Assembly: GCA_032158295.1 (NCBI GenBank)
Contig: CM063255.1
Location: 7,964,094-8,028,093 of the forward strand
Origin: Pycnopodia helianthoides
Taxonomy: Eukaryota; Echinodermata; Asteroidea; Forcipulatida; Asteriidae
Length of the DNA stretch: 64,000 bases
Direction: 5' to 3'
This document shows positions 40,901 to 52,900 of the stretch, piece after piece (the first letter of the stretch is position 1; every line of letters starts with the position of its first letter). A program made the translations under genes and the position numbers. The notes under the pieces are model-generated. The model worked only from the letters and a program-made list of their open reading frames with translations. It was not told where the DNA came from and made no database searches.

Positions 40901-43900
40901 AGGAAGCGGGCGGGGACGCCCTTTAAAGTTTGCTAGATAGTATACAAAGTCAGCCTACATTTACCCTTTAGAGACCCTATCGGCCACAGGTGGTTGCACG
41001 ATTCGGCGTACTGTCATCCACAGAAAGTCATGTCCTGAATTTACATGCCAATGTTCCCCATGTAGACATACTTTTTACATTTTCAAAAATTTGGCGTATT
41101 GTGATGATTTTGCAGAAACGAAATGTCTCCAAAAGGTCAAGTTGTTTGTTCATTTCAATAGACTCGCGCTGTACGGGCAAAGAAACAGAATGGACCAATG
41201 AGCAACCTCCTTGTGACCCGCCTGCTTGATGGCGACCAGGGCCCAATTTCATAGAGCTGCTTAAGCAGAAAATATTGCTTAACAATTTTCTGCTAAGTAG
41301 AAATGAGCAGGATACCAGTCACAAATTCTACATGTGACGTGGTAGTTTGGCTGGTAACCTTAGTCTGGTAAGCATAATTTTGTTGTGTTCAGCTACTTTT
41401 TGTGCTTAAGCAGCTCTATGAAATTGGGCCCTACTCAAATGATGTCATGGATATCAATCGGTTTATCAAACTCGTTTTCAGAAGATTTGTTGTCTCAATC
41501 TTACCAGACAAAGGAGGGGTTCCCGTGACCGCAGGGGTAGTCGCAGTAGTCGGTCCAACTACATTATAAAAAAACAACAACAACAACCAGAAAAAAACAT
41601 TTTTTAATGTTCCTTTGATCAGTTGAGAAAAGGAAACAAAACATCACGGTTTTCTGGGGGGAAAATGATTAATTCCCACATCAGCTTGTTTTCAATGAAG
41701 ACACAATGAAAATAATGAAAATATTAATGTGAGAATTCCGTCTAATTTAGAGACGGTCAAATTTCACAGAAAACAGTATTAACAAATTGTTGTGAGTGGG
41801 ATTTTGTGCATGTTAACATTGGGTGGATATCGAGTATGGCAATCGAAATAAAACATTGATGGATTTGGGGCTCTCCAAACGCTGTTTCTCCAAACGAAGA
41901 TGAAAACATTTCAACGGGAGCTTTTTCTGTGGAAGAGTTGTACTGGTAATGAAATTCATAATCAAGGAAAATAAAGCCTCACATTATTTTTTGTATATAT
42001 TTTTTTATAGTTACCAATCCGTGTGCCTTACAGGTAGGGCCGTATAGATTGGTTTTTGTCAGCGTAATGCTGATCTATGCCAAAATGTCAATGTAAGTCA
42101 CCCGTGAAAGTTTCAGCTGAATACAGCGTCTACTTGTTGAGAAAACAGCAAAACACTGGCACAGTAAATTTTCATCAAGATTTTTTTTATAATTGTGTTA
42201 AATGAAGTGTGACAGTAGAGAGGTTTCGCAAGCGTACGGATACGGATACAGATACAGATACGATAACCGTATCCGTTCACGTTGGACGCGTGTCAGATTT
42301 TGTTTCGCAATCATAATGGGTATGCGTCAGGCCTGGGCCAAAGTATAGACACACGTTGGCATAGGTTTTGCGAGCAAAACAAATCCAAAAACATTTTGTG
42401 TATGTTCTTGTTACACTGGAGAATTTGATCGAATAGAAATGTTGTTTAACTGTTCGTTTTCGGACCCAACACGTTAAACGCGTGTAAAGAAAGTTTCAAG
42501 CAAGCACGGCTAAATAGAGACCCCTGTTTATACTGCATTTTCCCCATATTTTGCTTACAATGATTAACACATTTTTATCTAAATCATGCAAGACACCTTT
42601 AAAAGCAATACCGGGGAAAATGTTTTTGATCTAGGGCAAGAATGCAACGAGAATCAGCAAAACGGTATCCGTTTTTTAACGTACGTGTATGAGCTCCCGT
42701 ATCCGTTGTTAACGACATAGCAAAACACGGAAGTCGCGGTTACGCGTCACGTGAACACACAAAGTGTTGACGTATCCGTATCCGTATGTGTATCCGTAGC
42801 CTTGCGAAACCTCTCTAGTGTATACTTCATTTGACGTTTGATAATTGGAGCCTACTGATTGTGTTAATGCTATATAAATGTAGGTGTACCAATAAAACTA
42901 ACCTGTGAGAATTTCACTTCAAAAGGTGGTCGCGTTTTTGAGCCATCACCGAAAAAACGGAGCGAATATTTCTACGCATGAAGAATATTCCCCATTATAC
43001 GAATACACAGTCTGAGAAGCGTTTCTGACACGCTTCTGAGATTCAGATTTGGGGAAACAAAAAGTGATTATGTTTTCCATAACCGTAGTACTTCGAAGTT
43101 CAACGTTTCTCAAAATTCATTATACTATACCCAAAGCTGCTAAACATTCATGGCAATAAAAAACATGTACTTCTTACCAAGTAAGTTTGTATTGCCATGA
43201 ATGTTCAGAGTCATTACCAAACGTGTAGGCTACTGTGCCTTTTAACTGGTTGTGATTGCCACTGCCATTGTTACTTTACGAGCACAAGGCCTGGGGTCGA
43301 TTTCACAAAGCACTAAGATTCATCTTAAGATGAGTTATCAGTATTACCATAGTGATTTGTATTGTGACATCACTCTTTGCTAAGCAACTGCGATGGATTT
43401 GCAGTTACGATCAGTCTGAACTCTTTGTGAAATCGAGCCCTGGTTATGTACAATGATTGGCTCATCAAGACGTAACGCCCGATGGGACAATGACGTAAAA
43501 GACAGGGGACTGTAAAAAGAAAAAAAAAACACGTGACATTAGCCAAAAGAATCAGCAAGAAGGTTCCTTACCTGTCAAAGGAATTGGTGTACCGAATTTG
43601 CCGATGTTCAAGTTTGAAACACCTGTTGATTGAAAACATTGAAGAATAGTGACAACAAAATTGAATTTTATTTAATACGGCTCACTAAGGAAGAATACAA
43701 AGCATGCATACAAATGAATCTTACGGCATGCAGTGGTGTAATCAGCGGGGGGGGGTCTGGGGAGGAGAACCCCCTTCTTGCCCCGCCTCCATAGGCTAAT
43801 ACAAAACAAAATGCACAAATTCTTATGGACTGTGGAGAGGGTAACCCTGTTTCAGCCCCTGGGGTAGGTGGCAACGTGCCCCTGGTGACAGTTGATTTGG

Positions 43901-46900
43901 GTCGACAGCCCACATCAGTTAAGTGAAGCTCTCATCTTTTGAAAAATTAAACAAATTAAATGGACATTTCGGGATCTCAGAAATGCAATGGCGAAAACAG
44001 AATTGAAATCGGAGATTCCATAAAGTTACTGCTTCTTAAAGACGGGCAAGTCCTGGGACTCTTCTGGCGACACGTGTAACAATTTGTTGGAATTTAATTG
44101 ACATTCATTTGTTTTATAATTCTATTGTCATGTATAGTAAAATTACATACCAAATTAAAGCTCCTGTTAAAAGAATCAAACAGGAACAAAACAATATTTA
44201 AAAAATGCATCCAATCAGAAGTAACATCCTCTTAACGATGCCTGACTACTGGAACTCTCCTGGGTGATTTGAGGATGTCCCTATTAGTTTCTTGTAATGT
44301 ATTGTCTTTACACTTTGTTTTTGTACTTGACAAATTATCTATTAAAGAAACATTACAGAATTGGTTTTTGCTAACAAAACAGTTGCTGGCAGTGTAAGCA
44401 CTTTATGTAATCCACCATATACATAAACTGACAAATCTGTAGAACTTTGAGATCGATCGGCCATCTGTGTCACGAGAAAATAGTGAAAAAACCGATTACA
44501 CATTTGCGTGAAATCATATAGATTCAACAAATGAATAAAACGCTCACTGAGCGATAAACTCGAATCGGAAAATTAGTTTATTCATTTCTCATCAAATATG
44601 GCATTTCAGACAGAAATATTTCAAGGGATGTTCTCTACTATCATCATCATTAGACCGTGTAAGTTTTATGTAAATCTGTGATCAAAAAGTATATTTTACA
44701 AGTTTTTTTCTTACCAATTCTGTAATGTCCCTTTAAATGAAAGCAATTTTTTCTTAATATTATGGTTAATCTTGTTCTTCAATCACAAGGGGCCGATTTC
44801 ACAAGGAGCTAAGATTTATCTTAACTGCAAATCAATCGAAGTTGCTAAGTAAAGTGTGATGTCACAATACAAATCACAATGGCAATACTGAAAAGTCATC
44901 TTAAGATGAATCTTAGTACTTTGCTGGTCTCCAGACTGTAGATGGATCTTCAAGAAAGATTGTACATGTATACATGTGTACACAGTTTCTGGTTGCTCTT
45001 CATAAGCAATGTGGACAACGTGAGAAATTGAAATAATCTGTCACCAAAAAGTGTTGTAAAACATGACACAGTAAATTGTGCATCTCTCATTGCAAAAGTG
45101 GAAAACAATTTTGCCAATATTAAAGCATGTATGATATCGAAATTATACACTTGACAGCATAACTTTGGTGAAAAATAACGATAAATACAAAAATGCTGAG
45201 TAACTTTTTGGTGCTGTAAAATGATTAAAAAATGTATAATTAATCAGGAGTAGTATCATGATAGTAGCTATTTTAAACATTTTTACAATAGAATAATACA
45301 AAAAAAACAGCAGCAAAAAGACAGACGGGGATTTTTTGATGAAAATTGATGAAGATGGAAAGTAGTAAAAAGGGGAATTACAACAAGAGAGAGATCTGAT
45401 GATCAGAACTCTCTTGTTATTTTATTATTTTTTTTATTCAATTTCAAAGTCGGAATATTGTACTGGAGCAGGAATATTGTACTGTAGCACCATGATTGAC
45501 AATTCACAATCTTCCATACAATGTTGTCTTGAGGTCGATGTTTCGCACTACATTTTGAATCTTTAATTTAAATTGAATTTTAAAAAAATGTATTAACTAT
45601 AAATAAAATACTTCTAACAAGTGTAGCTTGCAATTCTAAATTGCGCGCGCAAAGGTATACTTGAAATTTGCGCGAGTCATAGAGTATATAACTCTATGGC
45701 ACGAGTTCAGTGTTTTGGAAATTGCACGCGCAATTTGAAAAATGCGTGTTTTTTAAAGATTGCGCTTAACATCGTCCCAAAATCGCAGCTGCTTCATGTT
45801 TTGTTTTCACCATGGCGCATCTATGCGCGACAGATTGGAGCTCGAAAACAACTCAATAAATCTATTTATGATTGAAAAGAATAAATTCGCCTGGGGCCTT
45901 AACTCCTTAAAAAATGCTTTAAACTCAAGAAAATTTGAAAAACTTCTGGTCATGAGACAAGAAAACAGTGTGCACGATAACTTTGTCTTCTTTACCGGAG
46001 TGTAAAACACGTTGATTTAGTTTGGGGTTGAACATAGAAAAATTGTGTAATGTCATAGGTTTATGGTTTGTCCAGGTAAATATTGTGGTTCATTACTTGA
46101 CACTTTGATTTAGTGTAATTTGACACCTGATGACGTCATCATGACGTTTGAACTGTTAGGTACATATGTGTAGAGATGGGGGTCGAATCATGGTTTTTCA
46201 GCCTCGTACCAAAAACGAAGCCAAAACAGAGCCTTGTTCATTCTGTAAACGGCAGGTTATGTTTTTATTTATCATTGCGCAGGGATTCCAGCGCAAATTA
46301 CGTATGCTAGAATCGGATATTGAATATTTATTTCCTGTACTGGGCGGATAATCGTCCAAACATAAACTCTCGTTATGACGTAATGATGTGTGTTTTTCAT
46401 ACATTAACCAATGAGCATACACCTTCGGGAAATGGTAGCAACTTTTTGGTACGAGGCTGAAAAACCATACTTGGAAACCCACTGGTATCTCCAGATACTG
46501 CAGTACCGTGCCAGTATTGTTATGCTATCTGGTCAATTCAAAGCGGGTGCTTTAAGAGCCTTAGACCATTAGACAAAGCTGAATGAAGCATGAAGTCAAT
46601 GCGTGCATGGAGGTAGGAATAGGCCTATAGCCATCTATGGCACATGATTCAAGATGATTGTGTGGTCTTGTGTAATTTGGTATCCCAGCTCGTCCCATCA
46701 AGAGTAACTAACAATCACCAAAGTGCCATTTCCACGGGTGCTTTTCGATGTCCAACTTTTTGCAGACGAATGGACGTATATAGTATGTTGATGACATCAC
46801 GCTGTATGTAGCAAAACACTCGACACAATGTTCTGGGCGGATAATCGTCCAAACATAAACTCTCGTTATGACGTAATGATGTGTGTTTTTCATACATTAA

Positions 46901-49900
46901 CCAATGAGCATACACCTTCGGGAAATGGTAGCAACTTTTTGGTACGAGGCTGAAAAACCATACTTGGAAACCCACTGGTATCTCCAGATACTGCAGTACC
47001 GTGCCAGTATTGTTATGCTATCTGGTCAATTCAAAGCGGGTGCTTTAAGAGCCTTAGACCATTAGACAAAGCTAAATGAAGCATGAAGTCAATGCGTGCA
47101 TGGAGGTAGGAATAGGCCTATAGCCATATGGCAAATGATTCAAGATGATTGTGTGGTCTTGTGTAATTTGGTATCCCAGCTCGTCCCATCAAGAGTAACT
47201 CACAATCACCAAAGTGCCATTTCCACGGGTGCTTTTCGATGTCCAACTTTTTGCAGACGAATGGACGTATATAGTATGTTGATGACATCACGCTGTATGT
47301 AGCAAAACACTCGACACAATGTTCGAAAGACCAGAAGACGGTTACCTGTCGCGATGGGTTACAGTCTTAACTTTGTGGTTTGATGGGTTTATATCCGTAG
47401 CTGTCATAAAGGCTTTCGGGATAATGTTTCCAACGTTACAGGAGCAGTTTGGAGTGAATGCATGGATCATTGGTTTAATCGTATCTATGGTAGGTGCAAT
47501 GAGCGGTCTGATAGGTAAGTATAGGGCCTACCTCACAAAGTAGTATTCTATTACTCTCTTCTTCCAGTACTATCACATGACAATATTTACTATAATATGA
47601 AAGCCAATAATGGGAATAACAGTGTGGCAGAGTTTTCAGTGCCCTTTTGGATCTCAAGCTCGGCTGGCATGGGATAAAAAATATATACTGTATTCCGACC
47701 GTTGGCACAATAGTGGCATAACTGGACATTTTCAGCCCGGGGGGGGGGTGGGGTGGGGGAGGGGAAACCGGCAAAGACATAACTGAGGGGGAGGGGACTA
47801 TTATATGTATCAAACCAATCATTTGTTCCCTTTTCGATCTCATTTGAGGGGGCAAGACGGCGGCAAAGGTTCTGGGCAGCCAGCCCCTCTATACCTGCCC
47901 CTTCTGGTTACACTTCTATCCATGTAATCTCTTTGAATATTTACCTGGATAGACATGACACAATGTTTACAAAAGATCCAAAGAGCCTATTATAGACTGC
48001 AGGCACGATTTGCGCACAGCTCAATGAAAAAACACAAAATCTTATATATTTAATAGAGATTGCACTGTCTAATTTTTGAGATTATTTATTCATTTATTTT
48101 TATTTTATTTTTATTTATTTTTTTTTTTTGGGGGGGGGGTGAGGAAAATCTCTATAAACATTTCTATACAAATTTGTATAACTCTTGAATTTATGTGTAA
48201 ACTATCACAAAAACATGACCAATATAGTATCTCACCTGCAAGGAAAACATCTGAATGCACAAGGGCCCTCTAAAGGTATAGTCAATAATTATTGTACATG
48301 TATATCGAAAACCTCAAGAGATCGGAATGAATTCACACCCTTAAAGTCAAAATTTGCCCAGACCCCAGGTCCCAGGACCTGACCCGTTGACCCAGAAATT
48401 TATTGTTTGTAATGGTTTTTAGCTCGGATTCTGCGTCAGTTTGACCCATTTCTTTGTCATTTTGACAATGATTCCAGGTCATGCTGACCCGGGAAGTGGT
48501 TAGGCCCCCTGCCCCCCCCCAAACCTGGGACAGTTCTGACCAGTGGGAGTTTTCTTTCCAACAGTGTATTACTCATATACAATTCTAAAAAATAGCCGTG
48601 TTAGTCTAATCGATAAAACAAAGAGGGTAGTGGTAGCACTTAAAGACTAACTAATTGCATACAAAAACGCATGAGCTTTCGTAGCAACAACTACCTCATC
48701 AGATGCAAGACTTCATCAAGCCCAAGAGTGCCATATGTAATCATTTTAGTTTTGCATCTGATGAAGTAGTTTTTGCTACGAAAGCTCATGCGTTTTTTTA
48801 TGCAATTAGTTAGTCTTTAAGTGATACCACTACCCTCTTTGTATCATTCATATAACAAAGCTCTGAACCTCTGTTGCATGGCAGGTCCTTTTTGTGTGGT
48901 GTTTAAACGGACTTTCGGCGTTGGTATCTCCATCATGATGTGTGGTGCACTAATTGGTACCGCTTGTGTTTGTGCATCGTTCGCTGCCTCTGCCTATCAA
49001 CTCGCTGTTATCATGGTTCTGCTTGCAGGTATGCATTCATATCAAGCATTGTTTTAAAATGGAAGAATAATAGAAATTATATTTCTACTTTGAATGACAG
49101 CTTACATTTTCGAAAAAATATACTAATAATACTTATTATATCATTATTAATACTTAATACTTCTGTATTATTATACCGTACTCTTGCACACGGGCAAATA
49201 ATAGTCCGCTATATTATAGTTCATGATTCGAATATGTATATTTGCAATGACGAAGCAAGAAACAGCAACATTATTTTGCAAGTTTTCGTGAAAATAATAG
49301 CCTCATAAGAAAATTTTACGGGTTGTTTACTATGAAAGCCCAAGAGTGCCATATGTATTCTATTAATTATTTTAGTTTTGAAAAGCAGATATTATTTTTA
49401 TTTCTAAGAGCAGTCAATTTTATTAAATAATATTTTTTCAAGAGCAGTTTTTTTTTAAATGAAGAAAATTTATTATCATTTTCAAGAGCATTTATTTTTA
49501 TTTTCAAGAGCATCTCAGATTGTCGGCAGAGCAGTTATTTTATTATTATTTTGGAGAGCAGTTTGTTTTGTTTTCAAATTGTTTGTTTTTGTTTTCGTTT
49601 TTTTGGAGAGTACTTATTGTTAATTAGGAGGGTAGCTGTTTATATTTTCCAGCTGTTTTTTCTTCACAACTTTTGTAATGAGCTCACTTGAAATCTCCGG
49701 GGGTTATCGAAAGGTTGAAAAGCCATCATCTGCTATATTTGGATCCTATAGTTTCAGACTTTGTTTAGCAATGTCACATACCCTCAATTTCAGATTGAAT
49801 TGTTCCCCTGGATGTGTAGGAACCGGAATTGGAGCATCAAATGTCCTGGCTAAGGTGGAAGTTGCTGAATCTTTTCAAGATAATTATTTAACGGCTATCG

Positions 49901-52900
49901 GCATTGCCCGTACGGGCACTTCTGTGGGTATTTTAGCGTCGTCTTCATTGGTCCAACTTTTCCTACGTACCTACGGATGGCGAGGTGTACTGCTGCTGAC
50001 AGGAGGTATCGCATTTCATCTCAGTGTGTGCGGCTATCTTATGGTAACAGCGAAGTCTCCTCGGAACAAGTACAAACTACTAACCAAGCACGATGACTTA
50101 GCCGCGCCCTCACGAGATGACAGTCGGTGTTCACGTTGCTTTGCACTGTGGAACTATGTCAGCATCAACTTCAAGCTTGAATTGTTCCTTGATTGGCACT
50201 TCTCGCTTGTATCTGTTGTGTATTCCCTGACTCTTGTCGTGTGGGGTTTATGGGCAGTGTACTTCGTTTCCCTAGCTACCTCCAATGGATTTTCCATCGA
50301 AGACGCTGCCAGTTTCTTGACTGTTGCCGCTGCTGGGAGTTTATTTACCAAGGTTTTACAGGGGGTGTACATCGATCAGGTATTATTAACTCATAAAGGT
50401 TCCTTTTTCATTTTGCACGTGATGGTAATGTGCACGTGCGCCAGTACTTTTTATCTCACGCCGTTCGCCACATCTTATTGGGGCATGATGACGTCATCAT
50501 GTGTATTTCTCAGTGCCGATGGCGTAGTCACCTGCATGAATGATGCACTTCTCAAGCAGACCATTGACGTGGATAAGATAGCTGGGGCATACGGATGGAT
50601 TGCTCTACAGACTTCGGTGTTGAAGTTGACGTTCGGATTTGTTCCGGGTAAGTGACAAAATATTAACGTCTGCGCCTTTTGGAAACACTTCAGACTCAGA
50701 ATTAAAACAAAGTTGCTTCGATTTTGTAAATTTAGATTTTCCAGCCATTGTCAATCCACTGTAGGATGAAAGCCACAGCATGATATCTCCAAAATGTCTT
50801 TATTTTGTGCTTGTTTGACCTATTGGCTGTCCCCCCCATTGTTGCAGCTCATCACTCCATCTTTTTCGCTGGTGCCCTCATTCCATTTGTTCCCATATGG
50901 CATCCAGTGATTGATTGCAGAGCTCGAACGGTTTTCTGTTCTACGGCTGAGTGTGTCCTGCCCATCTCAAATTTCTCATTTTTACTGTTTCTAAGTTGTT
51001 ATGTGGTGTGTTTATCAAAACTCTGGCTACGTGTTGAAACACGGAGGGATGATTTTGAAAGATGCGTAACTCATTATGAATTGGCGCTCCCAATGTTATC
51101 ACTGTGTCATTTATTTCAATCCTTCAACCACCTCTGCTCCCTGGGGAGTATACACCCTGTGCTGTGAAGTATGTGGGGCACTAAGCTAAATCAATCGCAA
51201 GAACCATCTCCCCTCACTGGTACCCATGCATTTACCCATGGGTGAAGAGAAGCAATTATAGTTTAATATCTTGCTCAATGACACAAGTGTCATGGATGGG
51301 ATTCGAACCCACACTCTGATGATTCCGCAACCAGAGCTTGAGTCCGATGCACTAAGCCGCTCGGCCACGACACACCACATATACCACACGGCATCCATGT
51401 TATTTAATTTATTGTCTAGGGTAAATGCAGAAGTTGGGGTTAAGCGTCACGTCGTCCCATTCCGTTGCTTATGCATGTACTTTTGAAAAGTAAGCTACAG
51501 TATACTATAACGGGCCTTTACTGTCTCGGCCTTTTGTAGATAGACTCGCCCCGCCTCAGATTTCACGTTGATTACTGACTGCAATTATTTATCCTACTTG
51601 TTTCCTGTTTCAGGATTGGTCTATGACGCTTCAGGGAGCTACAGCGGGGCGTTTATGTTGATAGGATTCCTACCATTCTTGTCACTGTTAGCTGTTATAA
51701 TTCTTCACTATTCCAAGAATTAAACGAAAGTGTGCAGTTCAAGTTCAGTATGACAAACTGTTCAACTTCGTGACAAGATTCAAGCTGCCCTTTTGACACC
51801 GAGAGAGCCCACTTGGTCTTTAAGTTGTGAAGATATCCTCTCTGGAATATCGGGTTCAAGTCCCCACTGTCAGCGGCGGCACTACTGGGGGGGGGGGGGG
51901 GACAAATGCCATTGTACATAATAAACGTCATTATTAACACAAAAGACTGCAATTTTAAATATTGTTTCTTTAACCAACATGTATTTCATGTAGCTAACTG
52001 TTGTTGTGGTTGCAATTAGTTGATTTCTGTTGTTACAACCAAAATTAAAGTCAACAATGTGTTTACATGCAGAGAAAATTGTGCATTATTTTTCACTGTT
52101 TTCTGCTCACTCACACAACGGATTGAGCCAATTTTTTTCACATAGTTTGTTATTTCATATAATATGGTTGATCACACAAAACATGAACCTGTCTGCAATT
52201 TCTCAGCTCTACCAATCCTGTATAGCACCGTTAAAACACCTTTGAGCATTAAGACTGGTCCGTACTTCACGCGAAAGCTAAATCGAAGCGAATTTTCTTG
52301 CGTCACAATTGGAAAAGGGGTGCACCCAACCTCGTCACCAGGGTGTGTCGAGCAGTACGGGGTTGACCGCTATTTACTATTGTAAACATGGTTGGAAATA
52401 AAGATAAAGTAAACAATTAGGACGAGGTTGGGGTGCGCCCGATTATTGTGTCACCAGAATTCGCTTCGCATTCACGTTCTCGTGCGGTACACATGGGGTG
52501 GTTTTTGGGGTGTGTTTTTTAGGGGGGGGGGGTGTTGGATGCTCTAAATACAAGTGTTTTCCCGCCTAACATCATAAGATTGCACCCCCCTCCCCACTCC
52601 CAGATTAAACAGGTCCGGCAGCACCACTGCCTCAATAATCATTGAGGCACAATTTTGTCCTCCGCCAGTCTCCACTTTAAAAGAGGTCACAGGTCAGAAA
52701 TAATCCGGATAAGGGTCACAAGGGCCTGACCCATTTTGGGGTCAGTTTGACCCGGAATCTTTGTCAAAATGACCCAGAAATTAGTCACATTTACGTAGAA
52801 TCCGGGTAAAATATAATTTTTGAAGAGAAAAAAAAAAGATCTACGAACTGGCCGGAAAAAAACCTATAATGTACAAGGACTGGTTATGAGATACGAACAG

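Larger units (their letters stand above)
38590..41504. other. intron before the SEA domain
   Basis: No exon seen. It holds the inverted-repeat element at 39008-39263, poly-T/poly-A stretches near 39750-39800 and a short tandem repeat of CACATTCACGAT at about 40525-40575. Also the MITE at 41238-41432. Confidence 0.5.
48580..48847. mobile_element. head-to-head pair of Penelope-like terminal repeats
   Basis: 48611-48706 and 48754-48847 are long inverted copies of about 95 bp with a 47-bp spacer. The sequence (GACTAACTAATTGCAT, GCATCTGATGA, CACGGCTA-type end near 48590) resembles the pLTR ends of Penelope-like elements known from many animals. No reverse transcriptase frame is near. It lies in intron 1 of the transporter gene. 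Confidence 0.65.

Noticed and set aside
45823..46005. 61-codon plus-strand frame (MRDRLELENN...)
   Set aside because: No homology I recognise, no splice sites or signals; a chance frame cannot be excluded.
51291..51373. Candidate tRNA-Leu(CAA) gene on the minus strand
   Set aside because: Acceptor stem does not pair properly and a SINE tail with a second, more damaged copy elsewhere in the window argues for a tRNA-derived SINE.
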